Below, piece after piece: positions 39,401 to 51,565 of a stretch of 64,000 nucleotides of DNA. The first letter of the stretch is position 1. Each line of letters starts with the position of its first letter. Source of the DNA: Symsagittifera roscoffensis. Its lineage: Eukaryota; Xenacoelomorpha; Acoela; Convolutidae. The stretch is taken from NCBI RefSeq assembly GCF_963678635.1, contig NC_087064.1, positions 3,037,926 through 3,101,925 on the forward strand. Direction: 5' to 3'. The position numbers and the translations under genes were made by a program. Below the pieces are notes generated by a model. It saw only the letters and a list, made by a program, of their open reading frames with translations. It searched no databases and had not been told where the DNA came from.

Positions 39401-42400
39401 TACCGCCGTTGCGCAGAATCTTTTTCCGCAGGAAGGAATTCTGCAACCTTTTCCTTTGTTCCTATGGGCTAATTAGTTGTTTGATCCGAAATATAATTAG
39501 TGCCAATCCGCTCTTTCATTGAATTGTGAAAATACCTAAAAGTATAAACTACTGTCATCTTCTGATTCTATAATTCGTCTCATTATTATTTTTATTAAAC
39601 TCAAAACGGATTTAACGACTAATTCAAACTAGGTTTGGTTTACCAGGTATACCTGAAATTTCGTGAACGTTTTTTTTTCTGGGCTCAATTTTGAACTTTT
39701 GATCTTTTGTACTTAGAGTTTTTCAATTGTCGAGACTCTTTGTCATCTTTTATCATAACTTCAAATATTTGGGAGAAAAATTGAGGCTTTTTTTCCCGCT
39801 ATAAAATTTAACTTTAAAAATTTTGGACAAAAATTATTTTTTGGTTTATGAAAACATGGTAGGATTTCGCCGTTACTTTAATGAGCACACCGGATAAAAC
39901 AAGAGATCGAGAAATCCTAGGAACATTTCTTAAAACATAGGAAACAGAAACTTCCGGGCTCATTTTCCCAACCAATTTATCCCACTTTTATCACTTCCTC
40001 TTACGTTGGGCTGAACAAAAGAAGTTGGTGAGTTTTTTTTCAGTTTCTTTCAATTCTAGTTACCTTCAAAAAAGAATAACTTTCCCTAGTTTCCAATATA
40101 CTTAACTGGGTTATTAAAAGGTACCAACTAAAAACAACAAAAAGTAAGAAGAGAAAGTTAAATCATTGGTTAAGTACAAAAAAGACACTAAAATGCTTCC
40201 AAAGAGCTTTCAGATGTCATCACTTACCATGAATGCCTCCTAGATATAACTTTTACTTTATTGCAAAAATACTATTACCAGCATGCACCCTCATACAGGT
40301 TTGCAAATTAGCTATTACAAGTATATGTCTCGAGTTTTCAATTTATTTGTTTTGCGGTGCTAAAATAGAAGCCGGTTTTATACCTTTTTATTAGGGACTT
40401 TTATGCAAAACAGTCAAAAGTTGGAGAACTCACGTCAGCACAAATTCACTTGGGATTAAACCGAAGCAAGACGAGAAAAATTTAACAGAGGGAAAAATTC
40501 AGAGCCGAAAACTGGACAAACATAAGTAAAAATAGAGAATTTTGGAGCATCCATTGAGAGGTAAATTGGATACTTTTGTGTGTAATTCCCAAAGTAATTC
40601 TTTGCCTTTTGTTTTTCCGTATTAATTTGCTTTTTATCCCGTGTTTGAAATTTGTTTTATTCCATGTAGTTTTGAAATGCTATAATCTAAAAATTGAATT
40701 TGTTGTTCCAATTTTTGATACGAAAGTAACGAAATATTTGTGCTCGGGGTGGGTTTTTTTTTCTTCAGACAAATTTCGACTTTTTAACTAGCCATTTTTG
40801 ACGGAATTTTTAAATATCATTCGAAAACTATTGTTGTCATGAGCTCAAATTTGAAAAGATATTTCACCTCTGAACCTTTTTCGTAAAGTTATGGGGGTTT
40901 AAAGATTGCCATTTTGGCCAATTTGGGACAATTAACGCGCGATTTAATTCGCGCTATTAACGCGTAAGCGGAGAATTAATCCGTCTTGAAATCGTTCCAA
41001 TTTGGTTGAGAGAAGCTTATTTGCCAACATTTGTTACAAGGACCGAAATCTATCCTTTTGTTCTTTATATGGCGTGTGGGGGGATGATTTTCATGAAAAA
41101 ATTCAAATTTTAGGAATTTTTTTTCATTTTGTTTTATTTAATTTAATTTTTTAATTTTTTTTTACTGCTCCATAAACGTTAAAAGGCAGTCAGAACTTTC
41201 AGGGCTTTGCCCTGATACGAGCAGTCTTGTTTTTTTCCAGTGGAAAGTTTTTCTAATCTGACGTTGGTTTTATTGGCTATACACAAAAGACCAAGTTATC
41301 AAAAGTTAACTTACCACAACGGTTATTTTTTTTAAGAACTTCCAGTAACATATGAAAAATAATATCAATCCAACGGATTTTGAAATTTGTTTTATTCCAT
41401 GTAGTTTTGAAATGCTATAATCTAAAAATTGAATTTGTTGTTCCGATTTTTGATACGAAAGTAACGAAATATTTGTGCTCGGGGTGGGTTTTTTTTTCTT
41501 CAGACAAATTTCGACTTTTTAACTAGCCATTTTTGACGGAATTTTTAAAAATCATTCGAAAACTATTGTTGTCTTGAGCTCAAATTTGAAAAGATATTTC
41601 ACCTCTGAACATTTTTCGTAAAGTTATGGGGGTTTAAAGATTGCCATTTTGGCCAATTTGGGACAATTAACGCGCGATATATTTCGCGCTATTAACGCGT
41701 AAGCGGAGAATTAATCCGTCTTGAAATCGTTCCAATTTGGTTGAGAGAAGCTTATTTGCCAAAATTTGTTACAAGGAGCGAAATCTATCCTTTTATTCTT
41801 TATATGGCGTGTGGGGGGATGATTTTCATGAAAAAATTCAAATTTTAGAAATTTTTTTTTTCTTTTTGTTTTATTTAATTTAATTTTTTAATTTTTTTTA
41901 CTGCTCCATAAACGTTAAAAGGCAGTCAGAACTTTCAGGGCTTTGCCCTGATACGAGCAGTCTTGTTTTTTTTCCAGTGGAAAATTTTTCTAATCTGACG
42001 TTGGTTTTATTGGCTATACACAAAAGACCAAGTTATCAAAAGTTAAGTTACCACAACGGTTATTTTTTTAAAGAACTTCCAGTAACATATGAAAAATAAT
42101 ATCAATCCAACGGATTTTGAAATTTGTTTTATTCCATGTAGTTTTGAAATGCTATAATCTAAAAATTGAATTTGTTGTTCCGATTTTTGATACGAAAGTA
42201 ACGAAATATTTGTGCTCGGGGTGGGTTTTTTTTCTTCAGACAAATTTCGACTTTTTAACTAGCCATTTTTGACGGAATTTTTAAATATCATTCGAAAACG
42301 ATTGTTGACTTGAGCTCAAATTTGAAAAGATATTTCACCTCTGAACATTTTTCGTAAAGTTATGGGGGTTTAAAGATTGCCATTTTGGCCAATTTGGGAC

Positions 42401-43456
42401 AATTAACGCGCGATATATTTCGCGCTATTAACGCGTAAGCGGAGAATTAATCCGTCTTGAAATCGTTCCAATTTGGTTGAGAGAAGCTTATTTGCCATAA
42501 TTTGTTACAAGGAGCGAAATCTATCCTTTTGTACTTTATTTGGCGTGTGAGGGGATGTTTTTCATAAAAAAATTCAAATTTTAGAAAAAAAAAATTCATT
42601 TTGTTTTATTTCATTGAATTTTTTAATGTTATTACTGCTCCATAAACCTCAAAAGGCAGTCGGGACATTCAGGGCTTCGCCCTGATACGAGCAGTCTTGT
42701 TTGTTTTTATGCACAAAATTTCTGCCTTTCGCGTAAATTTAATTGTTGAATGTGAAATTAGGTGTTTGATGTCAGTTAAGTTAGAAGTTTGATGAGATTG
42801 AAACTTTTCTTACCAAAAAGAAGCTGCTTAGCCGTGAATCGTAAGAAAGTTTCAAGCATTTGGTTCATTCATAAAGACTACCTTGAAATTAAAACAAGGG
42901 GCTCAAATTTAGCGCAATTGAGATACGATATGCATCCCTAATAAAAATTCATGGTTAATTTCTTTCTATTTTTAAAACAATTTACGTTTCGTGAGTAACA
43001 AGTAGCAAAAAGTTGGAACGTTTAAATAAAATTCTTAAAAATAATTCCTCGATTTCAGGAAAACTCATTTTGCAGTTGATTTTTTGATTTTTCGGTCGAA
43101 TTTTAAACAACTCTATCTGAAAATATATCTTTTGCACGCTTTTTAAAAAAGTTCAGTTTTTAAAAATGTTTTTGTTTGCTTCAACTTTTGGCAAATCTCT
43201 ATCATATTTATCTTTTTTTTTGCTTTTCTAACTGATTTTGTTAATTTCTACAATTTTTCAAGTTCTATTCATATATATTCTTTTTATGTCAATATCTACT
43301 TCGATCAATTTGGAACAGAAAATATGATAGTCATACGCATTCAGTTTAAGCTCATCCGAAACCTTTTGATAAAACTCAAAACAGCACAATAATTTTTAAA
43401 AGTTTTTCTCTTATGTTAAAAACGATGGCATAGAAAGGTATTTTTCTTCTTTTCAG

Positions 43457-43552
43457 GAAGATCAGATGATGGAGGCTGCGATGAGTCCTTTTGACAAGCC
43501 GATGGCTGAGGACCAATTCGACCCACAGTCACTCTTCTACGATTTCGGCTAA
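43457..43552 (+). CDS. Host gene distal last exon, copy 2
   Basis: Same acceptor, 31 codons and TAA as 32533-32628, with no difference that I can see. Usable as an alternative last exon only if transcription continues through copy 1's poly(A) site. AATAAA at 43719-43724. Confidence 0.6.
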   Translation, partial: EDQMMEAAMSPFDKPMAEDQFDPQSLFYDFG

Positions 43553-46509
43553 ATTATCTCAAGTCTATTATAGAAAAAAAACTGTGCTAGTAGCAAAACA
43601 AGCCATACATTAAAAAACGACTATTTCCACTTTCCCACCACATTTCGAAATTTCCAATCTCAGTTGTTTTACGTGTTCTAATGGCTAAATTTGCAATGTT
43701 AAGATTCGAAGTATGAAGAATAAATATATGAAGGTGACAATGTTGAATTGGTTTTCAAAAATGAAACTCAAATGTGTGTGTGGTGGGGAGATTGAAAATT
43801 GGAATTTGAAATGTTGGGCCATGAAGTAAACTCTGAAAATTAAAATTTTCGTAAACTCTTTTCCTGCAACCCAGCAATTGATGCTTAAATACAGTGATAA
43901 TTTAATCCCGCTACAAAAAATTGCATTGCAATCAAAGAGATTTATCGCCGTTTTATTTTCATTTTTTTTTGCTAAATAAACTGAAACATGAGCAAGCATT
44001 TTTCAAATTTACTGGTGCGTTTAATGAGTGCAATTCTGCTGTTATGCTAATTGAGAGGCGTAGAAACCAGCCAAAATAGAAACCATCTTTCCTATAAATT
44101 ATTAACACGAAATGAACTCTTATATAATTACGCTTGCGATAAGCAAGCGTAATCTAATCGGAATATTGATTTTTTTCGGGCAAACAACTTATTTAACAGA
44201 ATCATTTGAATCACTCTGTATCTTGGTTCATAATAATTTCAAATTTCAAAGTGTCTTCCGCGCAGCTAGTCTGGAGGTAACGAATAAGCCTGCGACAGCA
44301 AAGATTTTGTGTTCGAATCTGAGCAGAGTCCATTTTTTGAAACGGGAAATATTCCGTTACAAAAAATTGTCCGCTTATTGTTCGTCTGATTATGTTTTTG
44401 TCGGCTTAATTTTCACATCTAAAAATGTTTTTGCTGTATGCAGTTTTCATTGTAGTTGCTTTTAATGTCTTCTTTTAATCCTGCAGTTTGTAATTCTACT
44501 AACCTTGACTTCGTATAGATATTTTTTTCGCTTGAAAATTTTTTCGGCCCAAATGATTTCAGCTTATATCTGATCAACATCCTAACCTAATTTGGGTCGT
44601 TTATGTGAACCAATTTTTTCATGGTTTTTTTTCGCACAAAACATTAAAATATTATTATAGAATTTATATTTTGAAGTTTTTCAGGGCAAAAAAAAATATT
44701 TTTGATCAATAATTGATATTGAGTTTTCATTAAACTGTCTCAAATATGTTTTTGGACGTATCTTTTGCAAGCAAAACATCATTACAGACAACATTTGGAG
44801 GTTTTCTGAACATTTTTGCTTCTTCTTTGGACTTATTGGCTTTTCTTTCATGTCTGCTAGCTTGCAATGCTGTTTTTGTGGTATCGCTTTGCCTCTGTGT
44901 CTTCAATGTTGAACCCTAACATCTTTCAGGTTCCTTTTTAAATAGCCTATGGGTAATGCCGTTGCCTCTGCCTCTTAAATTTGGAATCCGCGGCTCGGCC
45001 GGACCTTGTTTTTTTTTAGTTTTTATGCAATTTAAAAAAATTGGTTAAAATTAAAATGTCGGACTTTCATTTGCCTACTCAATTTTCGTCAGCTAACTTG
45101 CCCTATCACAGATTTTGCTTGTTCTGTAGCAATTTTCATTGCGAGTACAAGTGTTGTTCTATCTAGTATCAGGGGAAAACTTGAAAGTTTTGATTTTTTT
45201 CATAAAATCATTTTTTCGGCTCAACTTGTGCCTGCTCAAAGATTGTCCGCTTTGTTGCTACAGTAGTGCAAGTGTTGTTCATCGTAGTCTCAAATGGGAC
45301 TTACAACTTAAAGATTTTTTACAAATACTTTTTTTTGGCATCAATCTGTGTCTGCTCAAGATTGTCGACTTCGTTCACTCTTTTCAAGTTTTGTGCCTTG
45401 CTAAATTTATATCCAAATTTTAGTAATTTTTGCCTGGAATGAATTTCTATCGAAACATCGAAAAATTCGAATTTTTGATACACCTACTTTTGTATTTTTT
45501 CATAATTTTAAAAAAAACTGACTTTTGTTTTTTTAAAGCTCTTGTTGCATCGCAAGTGATGCGAAGCTTAATTTTGCATCAATGTAAAAATTTAAGAATT
45601 AACAAAATTCAACAGAAAAGAACACATTGAAAAGAAGTAATTTTAAGGGGCGCGATTGAAGCTATGATAAAACCCGGGTTGAGGCGTTCTAGTCATGTTT
45701 CGACCGTTGCGACCTAAAATAGCTAAATTTCAATTAATTCGACCAAAGAGGGCTGTTTCAACGGATTCGACACAAATCGACCATGTTTCAACCGACATGA
45801 CCCAATCAACTTATGTTGCGACCTACTTGACCGAAGAAAATGAAATCTGTGTTCGATTCAAGAGGGCTATATTTTGACCGAATCGACCACATTTGGCTAT
45901 GTTTCGACCGACTCAACTGAAGCAAAAATGAGTTCATTTGTGTTCGACCCAATCGTGCTACGTTTCGACCACCCCGACTCAATTTTACTATGTTTCGAAC
46001 TTTTAATTTATGCAAGTCAAAAGTTGATCAGCTTTGATGTTTTTCACCACTAACTAGTATAGTAGAAACTTGACTCCTTGAGTTCGACTGTTTTGAGACT
46101 CTGTTTAGACCATGCTTTGACCCCACTTTGTGTTCGACTATGTTTCTACTACATATTGTGTTCGGCTATGTTTTGACTACACTTTGTATTAGACTTTTTG
46201 TTCGACTATGTTTCGACCACACTTTGTGTTCGGCTATGTTTCGACTACACATTATATTAGACTTTTGTTCCAATATTTTTCGACCACACTGTGTTTGGCT
46301 ATGTTTTGACTACACATTGTATAAGACTTTTTTAAACTCAATTAGTCATGTAGAAAAAATAATTTCTTCTGAAAATGTTTTTATTTAAAGATTTGAGAAA
46401 CATTATACAAAGTCAATAGATTTTGAGAAACAGTATTTTTTCTTACATAAAATAAGAAATTCATTTTCGCATTTTTAAAAATTATCTCTCAATAATTAAT
46501 CAAAAACAA

Positions 46510-46890
46510 TTATTTTGTTTTAAATACTAAATGACCGTTTTTGATGAGAAACTTTGAGTCCAATTCTAAGATTGGCTCAACATGTCCAACGTAATACTTC
46601 CGTGAAAAAACTAACAGATCTGTATTTGTGTCGCTTTTTCCTCGCTTCGAAACCCACTTCAACCCAGCTCTAGCTTTTGAATAAGATTGTGCAAATAATT
46701 TCGGCCCAATTTTAAGGCTTGATTTGGATTTTTGTTTTTCAACGGGAGCATTTTTTTCGGGTGTTTTTATTTTTTCCCCTAGCAACAGATACCACCAATC
46801 ATCGTCGTGTGATATATCATAATAAAACTGTTTTAGTCGAGTGCTGAACAACATTAAAAAACCGGTTTCACTTTTTTGATATTCATCCAA
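46510..46890 (-). CDS. 126-codon ORF, intact only in tandem copy 2
   Basis: Minus-strand frame that extends upstream to a TAG beyond 46930 (about 144 codons in all, no ATG at the edge). The protein looks genuine: HDDDWWYLLLGEKIKTPEK, then a lysine-rich stretch and KARAGLKWVSKRGKSDTNTD. Copies 1 and 3 carry one extra T and are frameshifted. A diverged relative of the same DNA lies at 62860-63210, so this is part of a repeat family, probably a fragment of a transposon protein that I do not recognise. Expression is doubtful. Confidence 0.35.
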   Translation of the reverse strand: MDEYQKSETGFLMLFSTRLKQFYYDISHDDDWWYLLLGEKIKTPEKNAPVEKQKSKSSLKIGPKLFAQSYSKARAGLKWVSKRGKSDTNTDLLVFSRKYYVGHVEPILELDSKFLIKNGHLVFKTK

Positions 46891-49800
46891 ATTCGAGCGA
46901 ATAATAGGCTTATATTTTTTATTTTCTAAAACTAACTATTATTTGTTTTTGCCAAAGCAATTTAGTTGTCAAGAATATTTTTAGCGCCTTGTTAGTAAAA
47001 ATTTAAGAACGATCAAAAAAACTTTGCAAAACTTGAAAAAGTTTTGAAAAATTTATCTGAACTTTTTTGATTTTCCAAATTTAATATAATTCATGTAAAA
47101 AAAATTTTCTCAACGCCCCAAACTGATTAGCAAGCATGTGCATGATATAGCGCGCTCTCGGGAGCAAAAAACGGTATCCTTCATTCCAAGGTCTAATGCG
47201 TGTTCTGCTGACCATCGAGTCAATGGGTAAACCAAGGAACATCAAATCAATGCGGATCTGATGATGCCAGAGTCAAGGCCACTTCCCAAGGAGCTTAGGG
47301 CTGGTGTCAAGGCGGACACGAATCATCTGGAGACAAGAGGTCACGATTTTTTTTTGGATCCAGGAGTGCGATCGCCATTTTATCATAGCAGTATTGGTTC
47401 TTTTCCGTTTTCCTCCTCATGTGAAATTTTACTTGTACCTTTTTTGTTCACATTTCCGACTGTTACAAAAATTGGCATGCCAATTAATAAGGCTATGACA
47501 GTTGTTTTGTCGTCATACCCAACCTTTTAACACCCTTCCTTAAACTATAAAGGTTATTCTTATGTGTTATGTGAGGGGAGGGAGGGGGGGGGCGAAGAGC
47601 CGCGGTGTTCGCTGATCTAAGACCAAAATACCGTTGTTTTTTTCAAGTTGGCTCATTTGTAAAGTAAGGTTGCATTTTTGTGAGAGCCAAATACGAAAAT
47701 GGAAAACAGCTGTCACTGGACTGGAATAGTTGTCACTGGAAAATATATCCAAATGACTTTTTTTGGAAGTTAGATTTGGTTGCGTTATGATGGAGACTCA
47801 ATTTAGTTTTTACCCGTGTTCTGCCATAAATTAAACTTTATTTTGTCAACAAAAATATTATTTAGCTCCAGCTTGGCCGATTCAATGAAAATGCACCTTG
47901 TGATGATCAGACAAGAGCAAGTCGTGCACATCGTATCGAGATACCAGATCACAGGAATCAAGTACTTAAGCAATAATCAACTCAAATGTTTCATAACTCT
48001 TTTGCCAAGTAGGCCAAACTGGAGCATTTTCTAATTCAGTCCAATATTGAAAAAAATAGACAGATTGTACTGACTGGCCAATTTTTGCTTATAAATAATG
48101 ATAGTCACTGGGTGTGATATTAGAACACTTAATTATTCGTCGATCATCATAACTTGTATAGAAAAATTCAATGAAAGAAAATCGCGAAATAAAGCCAGAT
48201 TTTTTTTTTCAAATTTTTGTTTCTTTTTTTACTAACTTTCCTTAGCCTATGTTTACTTAAGAGACAAATGAATTACGGACAAATTTCAAAACTGAGAATT
48301 ACTTTAACCTACAATAACAAAAAAGAACAAAATTTAAATTGGACTTTCAGCACTCAATCATCCCCGAGTTGAGGGGGCCAAATTATGGAATGACCATTGT
48401 CCGCTCTCTACTTTGTTGGTCAAACGATTTAAATTGTCTTCGTTGTGAGTCAAACAATATCCGCTGTTGACTTTGGATGACTTTGGTCGACCAAGATTGG
48501 ATTTTGCTCGACTGTGGTCAGCTTTGAGCACTTCTGATTAAAGTCCATTGACTTTCCTGAATCTTTTAGACCTCGCATTCAAGTTGTTTTTAATATCTGT
48601 ATCGACCCTGGTCGACTTGATAAACCCTGCCGACTTATGTATCAATCAACGCTCGTCGACTCATGTTTTGACCCTATCAACCATGTTCGACACTTGTCTC
48701 ATGTACCGACCCTGTCAACCATAATTGGACACTTGTCGCCTCAAGTTTTGTTTGGACCCTGGTCGACCAAAGTTTCTGTTAACCTGCATGTCTTGGACCG
48801 AATAGCCTTATTTTGCCTGACCCATACATGTCTATACATGACTCGATCATCTCAACACGGTACTATGTCTTCAATTGCTTGAAATTGTCAGAAAAATTGA
48901 AGCAATCAAACCAATTCATTTTGGCACTGAGAAGTTTTTGAGTTTTTTCTAGAATCCGAATTACAACAGATAGCATTTAATATAGTGCTACATTGTACAA
49001 TTGACGAGCTTTCTTTGAGGTAGTCTTCCTAAAACGTAGGAACAATTGGTGATTGCAATATGTTCAAACCTCTATTTTTTTGACATCTTTTTTGAATTTT
49101 ATTGGGTTTCTAAAGACCATTCTGATACAATGACATCGTATTGAGAAAATTTTTCATTAAAATACTTCTGGAGTAATGGAATAGTTTATGAAATCACAGA
49201 GGAAAAAAGGAACCTATGCTTTTGCAAATTGGTCAAATGTTCGGGCTGGTTACATTTCATTAAATTGTGACCACAGTAAAAATTTCTCAAATATGTTTAA
49301 TGAAGCGGAAAAAGCATTAAGATTACTAAAAACGAAAGCTAATACAAAAATGATGAAAGCTTCTAAGCGTTGATTGAAGAAGCTTCCATTGATGACGCGA
49401 TTTCTTTTTGGGTCTCCCTTGAAAAAAAGACAGCCAAGGGGTACTTTTAATTTAGACACCTTTTTGCCATTTTAACCCCAATTAGCTTCATTTGAAAGCC
49501 TAAAATGACAAGAGGTTCAATTGGCAGACTGAATTAAGTGCCGAAAAAAACCAAAAAAAAAAGTTATCAAGAACTTCAAAAAAAACGATTTTGCGTTGAA
49601 CGACAGCAAACCTAAATTTTTGGTGTCCATATTTTTGTTTTGAGTTAGATTTTTACAAAAATTGCTGCTCTTTTTCAAAAAAATGGCTAGTATGGAAGTA
49701 AAAATGTAGCATTTAATTAATACTAGAGTGAATCTTTTCAAAATCCTTGATATTTTTAAGAACGAATGTTAAAGTTAATAAAAAACACTTAAAGGCAAGC

Positions 49801-51565
49801 TGCGGTTATATGTACTTGATTTTTAAACAAGTTCTCATAACTTGAAAAAAATAACTGTTCTGCTATTAGACTGACTCACTGTAGCAATTTTTTGGCCATA
49901 CAAAAAGTCACCTAATCCTTGGTTTAATCTTAAATCATATCCTTTTTCCCGCTCTTTTCATAACCTCGCAAAAATGCGGGCAAAAGGCGCTAAGTTGCCC
50001 AAATTACTTTTATTTGATTAGTAGAATTAGCGTATTAGTCTGTTTTAAATAATTTTTTCTTCAGATTTCAGACCTACTGAGTGGTATGTTACTCTTTATT
50101 ACCACTGCAAATATGTTGAACACTTTTTTTTAAAAGCAGCCGAAGTGTGAATAAACAGAAAAACGAGCAAAGTATAAGCAAGCCGAAAGTTAAATAATTT
50201 GTATTGATATTTGTTTGATTTTTTAACTGTTAAAACCTAATTATTGGTAGATAGATTACGTAACTGCTCATTAATTTCGGCTGTTTTGTATGGTCGCTGA
50301 TTTATCATTTGGTTCGTTTAAATACCGCCGTTGCGCAGAATCTTTTTCCGCAGGAAGGAATTCTGCAACCTTTTCCTTTGTTCCTATGGGCTAATTAGTT
50401 GTTTGATCCGAAATATAATTAGTGCCAATCCGCTCTTTCATTGAATTGTGAAAATACCTAAAAGTATAAACTACTGTCATCTTCTGATTCTATAATTCGT
50501 CTCATTATTATTTTTATTAAACTCAAAACGGATTTAACGACTAATTCAAACTAGGTTTGGTTTACCAGGTATACCTGAAATTTCGTGAACGTTTTTTTTC
50601 TGGGCTCAATTTTGAACTTTTGATCTTTTGTACTTAGAGTTTTTCAATTGTCGAGACTCTTTGTCATCTTTTATCATAACTTCAAATATTTGGGAGAAAA
50701 ATTGAGGCTTTTTTTTCCCGCTATAAAATTTAACTTTAAAAATTTTGGACAAAAATTATTTTTTGGTTTATGAAAACATGGTAGGATTTCGCCGTTACTT
50801 TAATGAGCACACCGGATAAAACAAGAGATCGAGAAATCCTAGGAACATTTCTTAAAACATAGGAAACAGAAACTTCCGGGCTCATTTTCCCAACCAATTT
50901 ATCCCACTTTTATCACTTCCTCTTACGTTGGGCTGAACAAAAGAAGTTGGTGAGTTTTTTTTCAGTTTCTTTCAATTCTAGTTACCTTCAAAAAAGAATA
51001 ACTTTCCCTAGTTTCCAATATACTTAACTGGGTTATTAAAAGGTACCAACTAAAAACAACAAAAAGTAAGAAGAGAAAGTTAAATCATTGGTTAAGTACA
51101 AAAAAGACACTAAAATGCTTCCAAAGAGCTTTCAGATGTCATCACTTACCATGAATGCCTCCTAGATATAACTTTTACTTTATTGCAAAAATACTATTAC
51201 CAGCATGCACCCTCATACAGGTTTGCAAATTAGCTATTACAAGTATATGTCTCGAGTTTTCAATTTATTTGTTTTGCGGTGCTAAAATAGAAGCCGGTTT
51301 TATACCTTTTTATTAGGGACTTTTATGCAAAACAGTCAAAAGTTGGAGAACTCACGTCAGCACAAATTCACTTGGGATTAAACCGAAGCAAGACGAGAAA
51401 AATTTAACAGAGGGAAAAATTCAGAGCCGAAAACTGGACAAACATAAGTAAAAATAGAGAATTTTGGAGCATCCATTGAGAGGTAAATTGGATACTTTTG
51501 TGTGTAATTCCCAAAGTAATTCTTTGCCTTTTGTTTTTCCGTATTAATTTGCTTTTTATCCCGTG

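Larger units (their letters stand above)
29721..40643 (+). repeat. 10.9-kb tandem unit, copy 1 (10923 bp)
   Basis: Left edge at tttgaaatttgttttattcc, inside the spacer of the 735-bp array; right edge at ttatcccgtg. It is followed directly by the same left edge (copy 2). Contents: three family-1 monomers, the distal last exon with poly(A) signal, a perfect hairpin (33203-33229), degenerate TCGAC-rich repeats, a repeat-derived ORF relic, and otherwise gene-free AT-rich DNA. Differences from copies 2 and 3 are rare (for example 33682, 33808, 37109, 38604). Confidence 0.93.
40644..51565 (+). repeat. 10.9-kb tandem unit, copy 2 (10922 bp)
   Basis: Begins at the same base as copy 1 (tttgaaattt) directly after ttatcccgtg. 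Offsets to copy 1 are 10923-10924. It contains three family-1 monomers (40644-42700), the distal exon and all other landmarks in order. Several differences private to this copy cluster at 46.38-47.29 kb. Confidence 0.93.
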
